Shown here: piece by piece, positions 17,104 to 24,318 of the stretch
How the letters are laid out: each line of letters begins with the position of its first letter
How positions within the stretch are numbered: position 1 is the stretch's first letter
Origin: SZUA-365 sp034002405
GTDB lineage: Bacteria > Bacteroidota > Ignavibacteria > SZUA-365
Length of the DNA: 56,515 nt
Direction of reading: 5' to 3'
Assembly (NCBI GenBank): GCA_034002405.1
Contig: JAVFAS010000014.1
Location: forward strand, 1-56,515
The notes under the pieces: generated by a model
What the model saw: only the letters and a program-made list of their open reading frames with translations
Told to the model about the DNA's origin: nothing
Databases searched by the model: none
Program-made: the position numbers and the translations under genes

Positions 17104-17664
17104 CTACCAAAGGGCTGCGATCGATTTGGGTGAATTTGGCGACGATGGGGTGGGGGGCGGGATCAACGAATATCTCGGAAGTTTCCACGTTGCATCAGTC
17201 CCGAGATAGAATCCATGATGCGGTTCGAGATAAATGAATGCGGCGCTCCGGCACTCATCGCACACGTTCTCGAGAACGGGCGGTGCGCTTGAAGAATCAA
17301 GAAGGGTGTCAGGATAGAAAATCCCCGGGTACGGCAGTTCCTCCAACCCTGGAATGTTGCTCAGGTAAAAGCCGCAGTACGCTATTTCCGGGCGGCGATA
17401 GATGTGCCGGGTTCTTGCCGGCATTTCCACCGGCTCAGCGAATCCTTGATGCAACATCTGAGATTCATGAAGAGGGCATCGCTCGACATCCATCACGTCG
17501 CGGATGGTCACGAATAGGGTGTCGGTGAAGTCGCGCAGCCCCTCGGCTGCGCCCGAGAACCCATTGTCCGATATAGAGCGATGAAGGACGACAAGATACA
17601 CGAGGCCCAGCACGACGAGACTGACGCCGAACAATCGAGATGGGGGCGATGGAAGGGTAGGCAT
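17104..17664 (-). CDS. Membrane-anchored RCPxH/CxxC protein, paralogue
   Basis: A 186-residue protein with one N-terminal helix (LFGVSLVVLGLVYLVVLHRS), ERCPLHESQMLHQG, a central NIPGLEELPYPGIFYPDTLL, VCDECRSAAFIYL and a Pro-rich tail. It is the first gene of the leftward block that includes 16379 and the GldM-like gene. AAGGAG lies 8 nt upstream of the ATG. Relationship to the small cassette partners is seen in the RCP(I/M/L)H and C-x2-C motifs. Role unknown; a zinc-binding periplasmic protein is the simplest reading. Confidence 0.6.
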   Translation of the reverse strand: MPTLPSPPSRLFGVSLVVLGLVYLVVLHRSISDNGFSGAAEGLRDFTDTLFVTIRDVMDVERCPLHESQMLHQGFAEPVEMPARTRHIYRRPEIAYCGFYLSNIPGLEELPYPGIFYPDTLLDSSSAPPVLENVCDECRSAAFIYLEPHHGFYLGTDATWKLPRYSLIPPPTPSSPNSPKSIAALW

Positions 17665-18189
17665 GACGGATTCTCCTTGTGAAAAGTAGGATCCAAAGGC
17701 ATCCGTGCCACTGCCTTATCAGATGGGATTCGAAGCGAAAAAAAATATCGAACGCTTCATGCCTGCATTTGTTCCGCGATCCGACGGAGGGAGAACCATG
17801 GGAAATTTTGACCCTCAGTACATCGCCGCGATGGAGCGCCTGCTTGAACGGATCCGGTTAAAGTGCCGCCAGCGCAGGACTTGCATCCAGAGCGTCGGCG
17901 ATTGTACAGATGGCTTCCACTGCCTGAGCGCGAGGATGATTGTTAGCGATGAGGGAAGCGCGCGAATTTTTCGCCGATTTTTGCTGACCGTCGAAAACAC
18001 GCTAAATTGTGAAATTACAATTTGAAGGGAGGAGGCGCTTCAAGCAGTATAGCAAGCCAAAGAGTGGCGAAGCGTTGCGAAGTGTCTCACAAACCATGGG
18101 AAATCCATGGGAAAAATCACGACTTCCAGCCATGTTTTGCTGGGCATTTGCCAAGGGGCAAAAGGCAGAAAAAAACCGGCCCCAATGAA
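17665..18189. other. Junction of elements 1 and 2, no convincing gene
   Basis: It holds the right end of element 1, DR2 and the left end of element 2. A 48-bp stretch before DR2 (starting CCTCAGTACATCGCCGCGAT) recurs before DR3, so it is the shared right end of both elements. TGGGAAA boxes occur at 17799-17805, 18097-18103 and 18108-18114. A small hairpin (TTTGCC-AAGG-GGCAAA, 18147-18162) and an A-run match the left end of element 1. An open frame through 17705-18025 has no coding support, because the two copies of the right end differ by a 1-base length change. Confidence 0.45.
17858..17944 (-). repeat. Direct repeat DR2 (attachment-site-like)
   Basis: 87 bp identical to DR1. It is a copy of the last 28 codons plus stop of the DUF72 gene, placed between elements 1 and 2. 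Confidence 0.85.
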
Positions 18190-18213
18190 CAAAGGAGCCG
18201 TGTGGCTCCTTTG
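18190..18213 (-). terminator. Terminator after the DUF2283 gene
   Basis: Perfect 10-bp stem CAAAGGAGCC / GGCTCCTTTG with a GTGT loop, located 18 bp past the DUF2283 stop on the minus strand. Confidence 0.65.
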
Positions 18214-18230
18214 TTTGAAAATCGATCTCG

Positions 18231-18518
18231 CTAGGCTGGCACCTTGGAGTGCCAGACGAATCCCAGCAAGGCAGCCGGCACCGTCTGAACATCGAGCCGA
18301 TCGGGAACGGTGAGACCAAGGTTCCGCATCAACCGCTCGAAGCGGATAAGGCTGAGAATTTCCACTCCGACGATGTTTCCCTGTTCGTCGACATCGGCAA
18401 TGACGGTGTCCTTTTCAATGACTTGCTGGCGGACGATGTGATTTTCGCTCAACCGCAGATAGGCGATGCTCAAGTCCGTGTCGATTGTAAATTCTGGTGT
18501 GCTAGTGTGATGTTCCAT
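18231..18518 (-). CDS. DUF2283 family protein
   Basis: A 95-residue protein whose centre (DTDLSIAYLRLSENHIVRQQ, then VIADVDEQGNIVGVEIL) matches the DUF2283 pattern of a short beta-sheet protein. Its start overlaps the end of the DUF4258 gene by 17 bp, so the two are co-translated. DUF4258/DUF2283 neighbours are common in bacteria and behave like toxin-antitoxin pairs by context, with DUF2283 the presumed antitoxin; that role is inference. A strong terminator follows. Confidence 0.75.
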   Translation of the reverse strand: MEHHTSTPEFTIDTDLSIAYLRLSENHIVRQQVIEKDTVIADVDEQGNIVGVEILSLIRFERLMRNLGLTVPDRLDVQTVPAALLGFVWHSKVPA

Positions 18519-18795
18519 CGTATTGTCCTCGCGTATCGATGACAGTGATCAGCAGTAATGGGTCGGAGTCCTTGAACACCAGCCGAAGTATCCGATTGCC
18601 GACGGTTTTGCCGATGAGGCTGAACCGATCAGGGTGATCGGCGTCAGGGTATATCGCCTGGTGATTGAAGAAGACCTCAGCAATTTCTTCTGCACAGATG
18701 AAGCGGGTGCGCATCCGTGACACTGCGTGTGGGGCGACATTTATCGCGGTTCCGTTGTCGAAGCGGATTATACTGCCGTCCAACTCAGCTGCCAT
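18502..18795 (-). CDS. DUF4258 family protein, putative toxin-like partner
   Basis: A 97-residue protein containing APHAVSRMRTRFICAEEI, a conserved HA-x2-R-x2-R-type motif of DUF4258, and later GNRILRLVFKDSDPLLLIT. DUF4258 proteins are predicted to share the RelE/BrnT-like small toxin fold. It lies immediately upstream of, and overlaps, DUF2283. Its 5' end is next to a segment shared with the left end of element 1. No nuclease activity can be shown from sequence. Confidence 0.65.
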   Translation of the reverse strand: MAAELDGSIIRFDNGTAINVAPHAVSRMRTRFICAEEIAEVFFNHQAIYPDADHPDRFSLIGKTVGNRILRLVFKDSDPLLLITVIDTRGQYDGTSH

Positions 18796-18919
18796 ATCCT
18801 AACATACAACCAGGCGTCACCGTTCGCAAGTCACACAGTATTCCCAAGATCACTGATCACCGAAACACTGGTCAGGGAACAACCTCTATCCGCTCGGACC
18901 GGAGGAACTTCGATCCGCT

Positions 18920-19735
18920 TTGATCGGGATGAGCCAGAAGTTCTGGACCGCCATTCTTGATGCCAGGATCTCGAAGCTGGAACTCGCCACAACCATCGTG
19001 GTGGACCATCACCCCGATTGCTATCTCCAGCTCCTACGCTCGACCAGTCGGCTGGATCGCACACGGCATGACCCGAAAGGACAGACGGTTTACCTCGAAA
19101 ACTCTCGAAGGAAGCTCACCCTTTATGATAAACGCCCTGAAATGAGGAAAAAGCGTATCCCGATTCCACGCTACCTGGTTGGTCGACATCTTCTCCGGAT
19201 CGAGTTGACACTGCTCGCCGATGTTCACACCCAACTTGGCCAGAAAACGCCTCTAAAGCTGGCGGATCTGCTCAACCCGTCCGTCCTGATGAACGCTGTC
19301 GACCTCTGGCAGCGCGAGGCTCTGACTATCCGGGCCGAATCTGCCGCGGAGCATACCGTACTTCCGGAGAGTGCGTATTTGAGCGTCAAGGCCTACCTTC
19401 AGGCCCTGGCCTATGATAGCATCCAGCAGACGGGAGGGATTGAGCATCAGCGGAAGATCATCGCCGCGATGGCGAAGGACGAGGTCATTACCCGTCAGCA
19501 GAAATACGCTCTGAACCGGACGCTTGAGGAGTTGGCGGCCAAATACCTGGATGAAGAGAGTCGCGGACTCATTTCCGAACTCACAACCAAGATCCAAGCA
19601 GAGGCCGCTCGACTCCGACTGCTTTACCAGACACCGGTTGATCCACTTCCAATGCCACCCCTCCACGAAGCCCGCCCGCTGCTCAAGCTGGTGCGGTGCC
19701 CCGATGCTGGCGCGGTGACTACGATCCCGCGCTGA
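18920..19735 (+). CDS. Phage/plasmid replication protein, gene II/X (Phage_CRI)-like
   Basis: A 271-residue protein. LTLYDKRPEMRKKR, HLLRIELTLLADVHTQLGQK and DLLNPSVLMNAVDLWQREAL resemble the central part of filamentous phage gene II-type rolling-circle initiators (YxK and LLRxE regions). The N-terminal roughly 100 residues of that family are not seen. An overlapping frame ending LSARTGGTSIRFDRDEPEVL might hold some of them, so a frameshift or deletion is possible. The start is uncertain (TTG 18920 or ATG 18929). It would nick and replicate a circular form of the element. It is the only replication gene in the island. Confidence 0.5.
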   Translation: MIGMSQKFWTAILDARISKLELATTIVVDHHPDCYLQLLRSTSRLDRTRHDPKGQTVYLENSRRKLTLYDKRPEMRKKRIPIPRYLVGRHLLRIELTLLADVHTQLGQKTPLKLADLLNPSVLMNAVDLWQREALTIRAESAAEHTVLPESAYLSVKAYLQALAYDSIQQTGGIEHQRKIIAAMAKDEVITRQQKYALNRTLEELAAKYLDEESRGLISELTTKIQAEAARLRLLYQTPVDPLPMPPLHEARPLLKLVRCPDAGAVTTIPR

Positions 19736-19887
19736 TTCGCATGCCCCATTTTCCGTGATCCACAGTCCTTCCCCGAAGTCATTCTCCACCCCAGTACGAT
19801 GTCCATCGGCATTCCGTGGGAAAACTATGGGAAATCCCCGACCCTCAGTACATCGCCGCGATGGAACGCCTGCTTGAACGGATCCGG
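19736..19887. other. Right end of element 2
   Basis: No gene. It contains TGGGAAA boxes at 19817-19823 and 19828-19834 and the 48-bp right-end sequence shared with element 1, abutting DR3. Confidence 0.5.
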
Positions 19888-19974
19888 TTAAAGTGCTGCC
19901 AACGCAGGACTTGCATCCAGAGCGTCGGCGATTGTACAGATGGCTTCCACTGCCTGAGCGCGAGGATGATTGTT
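19888..19974 (-). repeat. Direct repeat DR3, native or element-supplied 3' end of the DUF72 gene
   Basis: The last 28 codons plus TAA of the intact gene. It differs from DR1 and DR2 by two synonymous changes near the stop codon, so the gene-proximal end may have been supplied by the element during integration. Confidence 0.8.
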
Positions 19975-20751
19975 TGCAAAGAGAAAAACATGCTGGGATG
20001 CCTCCACAAGGGCGATGATGTTGGTGATGATTTCGTTCAATTCGTGCCCGGAATAGCGATAATCGTAGCGCGTGACATTGTCGCCGTCGAACCAGCGCTG
20101 CGCGTTCCGGCCGTGCAGCCGGTAATAGGCGAGCGTTTTTCCGGGATACACGACGCTGCTGGTCAGTCCCGGCAGCCGCGGGGCATCAACGGAACACAGG
20201 GTGCTTCCGCGCTTTGCGGCGTAGGCGTAAGTCATTTCATTGTGCCAGCTTATATGTCTGAACTCAAGTACAATATGAAAGGAGTTGAAGTATTCGATCA
20301 GTTCGTCGAGATAAGAGAAATTCTCGTTGCTGCAGCGGAAGCTCGAAGGGAACTGGAAAAGCAGGCAGGCCAGCTGTCCGGTATCGGCGAGCACAAGCAT
20401 GGCGTCGGCGAATTCCTGCCAGGACTGTCGCGGTGCCCGCCGCTCGTGCGTTATGCTTCGATGCGCCTTGACGCTGAACAGCATGTGCGGGGCACGGTTG
20501 CGGATCTGGAACAGCGTACTGGCGCGCGGCATGGTGTAATAGGTGTAATTCAATTCCGTCGCGGGGAAGAAATGCTGATAGTACTCGAGCATCCGCGGTT
20601 TCCGCGTGCCCGGAGGATAGAACGGACCGACCCAATCCTCGTAGGAATACCCGCTCGTGCCGAGAAACACGCCCCGCTGCCGCAGCTTCCAGATCGCGCG
20701 CGACGGCGCGAAACGTGTCTGTTCTCCGGTGAAAAGGCTGTCCTGGTACAT
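19888..20751 (-). CDS. DUF72 (YecE-like) family protein
   Basis: A 287-residue protein with the DUF72 signatures GTSGYSYEDWVGPFYPPGTR near residue 31, TELNYTYYTMP, LAYYRLHGRN, YDYRYSGHEL and a C-terminal VFLFANNHPRAQAVE. The family adopts a TIM-barrel-like fold; its biochemical role is not established. It serves here as the integration target: the last 87 bp are repeated at 4528 and 17858, and insertion leaves the protein intact. A TTGACT-N17-TAGATT promoter lies about 45 bp upstream. Confidence 0.85.
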   Translation of the reverse strand: MYQDSLFTGEQTRFAPSRAIWKLRQRGVFLGTSGYSYEDWVGPFYPPGTRKPRMLEYYQHFFPATELNYTYYTMPRASTLFQIRNRAPHMLFSVKAHRSITHERRAPRQSWQEFADAMLVLADTGQLACLLFQFPSSFRCSNENFSYLDELIEYFNSFHIVLEFRHISWHNEMTYAYAAKRGSTLCSVDAPRLPGLTSSVVYPGKTLAYYRLHGRNAQRWFDGDNVTRYDYRYSGHELNEIITNIIALVEASQHVFLFANNHPRAQAVEAICTIADALDASPALAAL

Positions 20752-20794
20752 GACGGCATGGATGTTTCTGGGTGCTTAGTCAAATGTCTAACTG

Positions 20795-20823
20795 AATCTA
20801 CAATACGGAAATTTCAAAGTCAA
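20795..20823 (-). promoter_or_regulatory. Putative promoter of the DUF72 gene
   Basis: On the minus strand TTGACT (20823-20818), 17 nt, then TAGATT (20800-20795), about 45 bp upstream of the ATG. It follows the same layout as other promoters in the window. Confidence 0.4.
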
Positions 20824-21010
20824 GTGGAAAACGGGGGGCGCTGTGGAGACGAAAGGGATGGCGTGATCGGCTTGCACAGTGGATGGAATTCAGGCGGAAA
20901 ACATGTACATTCATTTCTCACCCTGATTGCCGCGCGGACAAGGTTGGAGCAGGACGCTCCGTGTCCCGCGTCGTGATGAGTCCCGAACGTTGTTTCTCCG
21001 GAGATCCCCC

Positions 21011-24000
21011 ATGCGCATCGTGTTCCGTTCCTATATCCTGCCGTGTTTTTTTCTGCTTGCCACGACCATCGCCGTCGCGCAGCCCTCGCTCACGATCAAG
21101 CGTGCGCAGGTGGCGACGTGGCCGACCGTGGAGGTGTTCTATGAAATCCAATGCATCGGCCAGCTCAACATCACGCACACGGCGGGGGACATCATCCTGC
21201 GGGAAGACGGGCTGCCGGTGAGCGCGTTCACGGTCGTCTCTCCGGACACGACGTTGCACCATCCGATGTCGGTCGCGATGGTCTTCGATGCAAGCGATGC
21301 GTCGGGCGGGGTGTACAATCCGACCATGCGGCGCGCGGGGGATGTGTTCATCGACAAGCTCGACGGTTCCGGCGATGAAGCCGCGCTGCTGTTCTTCAAC
21401 GCGGCGGTGACACTGCAGCAACCAATGACCACGTCGCGATCCACGCTGCACAGCCAGCTGGCGACGCTCGGATTGAGCGGCGACCGCGCGCTGCGCGATG
21501 CCATGCACGCCGGAGTGACGCATGCCGCGAACGTGGGACAGAACACGAATCGGGCGGTGGTCGTGGCGTCGGTGGGCTTCGATAACGCGAGCGGACAGTC
21601 GGTGCAGGACATCATCGAACTTGCCCGCGCGCGGAGCGTGCGTGTCTATACCGTCGGCATCGGCAGCGGCTTCGATACGCAGACGCTGAAAACCGTGGCC
21701 GACAGCACCGGCGGGGTGTTTCACAGCGTGCCCGATACCGCCCAGCTCAACTACGTGTATCAGCAGATCTATGAACACATCAGCGATCTCGGGCGTGAAA
21801 GCCGCCTGACCTACTCGACGGCGTGCCAGGATGGTGCCCTGCATCAGCTCTCGATGCTGCTGCCGGACCTCTGCACGGGACAGGACAGTGCGTCAACGGC
21901 CTTTCGGAAACCGGATGATCCGCTGGAACGCATGCAGCTCGACCTGCAGATTCTCGATGTCGAGGCCGCGGCCGGTACGTTCGTCAATGTGCCCATCGCC
22001 GTGCTGAATCCTGTCCAGGGCGTGCTGCAACCCTCGGAAATCGGATTTTCCTTTCCGAAATCCGCGCTTCAGCTGCAGGAGGTCGCGGTGACGGGGAGTT
22101 CGCCGCTGCGCGAGGTGCCGGTGGATGTCGTGCCCGTGGGGGACAATTACATCGTGCGCACGCATGGTGCCGCGATCTTCCGCGATGCCGGAGTGGTCAT
22201 GTCCTTGCGGTTTTTCATTCCGGAACGCGTGGATTCGATTTCCTGCGTCATCACCCCACGCAGTTCCTATACCGCCAGCGGCTGCCTGCTTCCGGTGCTG
22301 CATGCGGGACGCGTCAATGTCTCCGTCTCTCCACGGCCCGTGATCGAGGCGGTCGGTCCTTCGAGCGTCTGTCCGGGAGATTCGGTGCGGCTGCGCGTTA
22401 CGCAGGAATTCGACACCTATGCGTGGACGACGGGCGACACGACGCGGAGCATCGTCGCACGGAGCAGCGGGGAGTATGCCGTCGTCGTGACCGACCATGC
22501 GGGACGCAGTGGCATCTCGGTGCCGTTCACGGTGCAGGTATTCGACGCGCCGGCACCGCGCCTCACCGCGTCCGATACCGTCGCGCTCTGTGCCGGGCAT
22601 ACGCTGCCGCTCGCGACCAGCGAGCCCTTCGCGTCATACCGCTGGTCGACGGGTGACACCACCGCGTCGATCGTTATCGACAGCGCCGGCACGTACCACG
22701 TCGCCGTGACCGATGCGACCGGTTGCACCGGTGTTTCGGATACGGTTGTCGTGATATTGGTTGATCCCACGGTGGAAATTCTTGCCGACGGTCCGCTGAC
22801 CATCTGTGAGGGTGACACCTTACGATTGCGCGCGAGCGGGAGCTTCACGGCGTGGCGGTGGAACAACGGAGGCGGGGATCGGGAAATCGCGGTGACGGCC
22901 ACGGGACGGTTTGTCGTCCGCGCCACCAACATCGCGGGATGCGAAGCCTGGTCCGATACCGTCGATGTGATGGTGCTGCCGCGTTCCGTCGCGACCATCA
23001 CCTCGAGCAAGGCCTTCACCGTATGTCCGAACGACTCGTTGGTGCTCGACGCGCAGGACGGTTTCACGCAGTATATCTGGTCCACCGGCGAAACCACGCG
23101 ACGGATCGTGGTGCGGACGCCCGGCACCTACACCGTGCGCGTCGCCGGTGCGAACGGGTGTTTCTCCTCACCCGCGCGTGTCGACATCGACGCCGCGGTA
23201 CGTCCTGCGCTCGCTCCCGGTGGCGTGCAGGTGGCCTGCTACGGCGAATCGGTGGATGTCGCGGCGTCCGCCGGGTATGTGGCCTACCGATGGAATACCG
23301 GTGACACGACTCGCACCGCATCGATCACCCTCTCCGGCGACTACTGGGTCGACGCGACCGATGCGGGCGGATGCATCGTGCGCTCCGATACGGTCACCAT
23401 ACACATCCGTCGGCGCATCGAGCCGACGATCAGCATCGACGGCTCGCTCAATCTGTGCGAAGGCGACAGCGTCACGCTCTCCGCGCCGATTGGTTATTTT
23501 TCCTATTACTGGAGCACGGGCGAGACCACCAGTCGTATCGTGGTTCGCGACCGCGGCGAGTATCACGTGACGGTGTATGATAATGAGTTGTGCAGCGGAA
23601 CATCGCGCGACGTGTCGGTTTCGCTGCGCGCGCGGCCGCCCAAACCCGACATCGTGCGTCAGGACGCTGAACTGACGGCACCGCTCGCGTCGTCGTACCA
23701 GTGGTACCGCAATGGTGCCGCGATTCCCGACGCGGGTGGTCGCGGCTACCTCGTCCGCACCAACGGGTGGTATGCGGTGGAAGTATACAATGAGTATGGT
23801 TGTGGCATGCGGTCCGACGAAATCGAGGTAATCGTTGTTTCCGTCGAGACGATGCCGGACAACATCGGCATCGCCGTCTATCCACAGCCCAGCGAGGGGA
23901 TCGTGCAGGTCGAGGTCCATGCCGCGTCCCTCCCCGTGCATCTGCATGTCATGAACCTGCTCGGGCAGACGGTGGCGTCATATACCGCGGACGAGGGGGG

Positions 24001-24115
24001 AACGGTCCGTCATCGTTTCGATCTCCGCGCGCAGGCGCCTGGCCTGTATCTCCTGCGCGTGGACACGGGTGGCGAGATTCTGCTGCGACGTTTCGTCACG
24101 CTGCCCAGCCGGTAA
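21011..24115 (+). CDS. Secreted vWA-domain protein with Ig-like repeats and type IX sorting domain
   Basis: A 1034-residue exported protein. The signal peptide is MRIVFRSYILPCFFLLATTI, ending VAQP. A von Willebrand A-like domain (about residues 80-290) includes SVAMVFDASDAS in place of a perfect DxSxS and VRVYTVGIGSGFD. A linker domain follows, then six or so repeats of 80-95 residues, each with a Cys near CxGDSVxL, a YxWSTGDTT core and a GxYxVxVTD strand. The last 75 residues are a Por secretion/type IX sorting domain (IAVYPQPSEGIVQVEVHA, GLYLLRVDTGG). ATG 21011 was chosen because it opens the signal peptide. It is probably a surface adhesin or structural protein, transcribed away from DUF72. 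Confidence 0.85.
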   Translation: MRIVFRSYILPCFFLLATTIAVAQPSLTIKRAQVATWPTVEVFYEIQCIGQLNITHTAGDIILREDGLPVSAFTVVSPDTTLHHPMSVAMVFDASDASGGVYNPTMRRAGDVFIDKLDGSGDEAALLFFNAAVTLQQPMTTSRSTLHSQLATLGLSGDRALRDAMHAGVTHAANVGQNTNRAVVVASVGFDNASGQSVQDIIELARARSVRVYTVGIGSGFDTQTLKTVADSTGGVFHSVPDTAQLNYVYQQIYEHISDLGRESRLTYSTACQDGALHQLSMLLPDLCTGQDSASTAFRKPDDPLERMQLDLQILDVEAAAGTFVNVPIAVLNPVQGVLQPSEIGFSFPKSALQLQEVAVTGSSPLREVPVDVVPVGDNYIVRTHGAAIFRDAGVVMSLRFFIPERVDSISCVITPRSSYTASGCLLPVLHAGRVNVSVSPRPVIEAVGPSSVCPGDSVRLRVTQEFDTYAWTTGDTTRSIVARSSGEYAVVVTDHAGRSGISVPFTVQVFDAPAPRLTASDTVALCAGHTLPLATSEPFASYRWSTGDTTASIVIDSAGTYHVAVTDATGCTGVSDTVVVILVDPTVEILADGPLTICEGDTLRLRASGSFTAWRWNNGGGDREIAVTATGRFVVRATNIAGCEAWSDTVDVMVLPRSVATITSSKAFTVCPNDSLVLDAQDGFTQYIWSTGETTRRIVVRTPGTYTVRVAGANGCFSSPARVDIDAAVRPALAPGGVQVACYGESVDVAASAGYVAYRWNTGDTTRTASITLSGDYWVDATDAGGCIVRSDTVTIHIRRRIEPTISIDGSLNLCEGDSVTLSAPIGYFSYYWSTGETTSRIVVRDRGEYHVTVYDNELCSGTSRDVSVSLRARPPKPDIVRQDAELTAPLASSYQWYRNGAAIPDAGGRGYLVRTNGWYAVEVYNEYGCGMRSDEIEVIVVSVETMPDNIGIAVYPQPSEGIVQVEVHAASLPVHLHVMNLLGQTVASYTADEGGTVRHRFDLRAQAPGLYLLRVDTGGEILLRRFVTLPSR

Positions 24116-24153
24116 CCGCGTCCGTTTCCAGTATAAACGGGGTTCGGATGCGT

Positions 24154-24182
24154 TTGACTTATTCACTCTGAAGCCGTAGTTT
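24154..24182 (+). promoter_or_regulatory. Putative promoter of the 24319 gene
   Basis: TTGACT (24154-24159), 17 nt, TAGTTT (24177-24182). It lies between the vWA gene and the next gene, about 135 bp before the GTG start. Confidence 0.4.
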
Positions 24183-24270
24183 CCTCGTACAGGATCAACA
24201 TCGAATAAAGTCGAACGCCATCCGGAGGGAATATGGGCAATTCGCAAATCTTTGATCAGGATTCCCAAGG

Positions 24271-24310
24271 GAAAGAGGGAAAGAGGGAAAGAGGGAAAGA
24301 GGGAAAGAGG
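24271..24310 (+). repeat. Five tandem 8-bp repeats (GAAAGAGG) just before a start codon
   Basis: Five perfect copies end 8 bp before the GTG at 24319. Each unit is purine-rich and Shine-Dalgarno-like, and the array continues into AGAGGTAGG. Copy-number change would alter leader length and perhaps ribosome binding. Confidence 0.85.
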
Positions 24311-24318
24311 TAGGCCCG

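Larger units (their letters stand above)
4528..17857. mobile_element. Integrated element 1 (13.3 kb), cassette-bearing, at the 3' end of a DUF72 gene
   Basis: The element is bounded by identical 87-bp direct repeats (4528-4614 and 17858-17944) that copy the last 28 codons and stop of the DUF72 gene at 19888. Its left end (about 4615-4975) resembles the left end of element 2 (17945 onward), including a conserved stretch ending in a run of A, so the two are relatives. It carries four peptidase-like/small-protein cassettes and a three-gene leftward membrane block. No integrase, transposase or replication gene was recognised in it, so it is probably defective or mobilised in trans. Exact crossover points inside the repeats cannot be resolved. 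Confidence 0.6.
17858..19887. mobile_element. Integrated element 2 (2.0 kb), rep-bearing, phage/plasmid-like
   Basis: Bounded by DR2 (17858-17944) and DR3 (19888-19974). It contains a DUF4258/DUF2283 pair, a replication-protein gene and both conserved end segments. It shares its left end and right end with element 1, so it could be a deleted relative or the minimal replicating form. No integrase is present; integration may use a host recombinase, the replication protein or a helper element. Confidence 0.6.

Noticed and set aside
17705..18025. Small gene running through the element 1/element 2 junction
   Set aside because: The same sequence before DR3 has a one-base length difference that breaks the frame, and the ORF runs into the antisense DUF72 fragment.
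4528..19974. tRNA gene as the integration target
   Set aside because: The 87-bp repeats encode the DUF72 C-terminus and do not fold as a tRNA; no tRNA gene was seen in the window.
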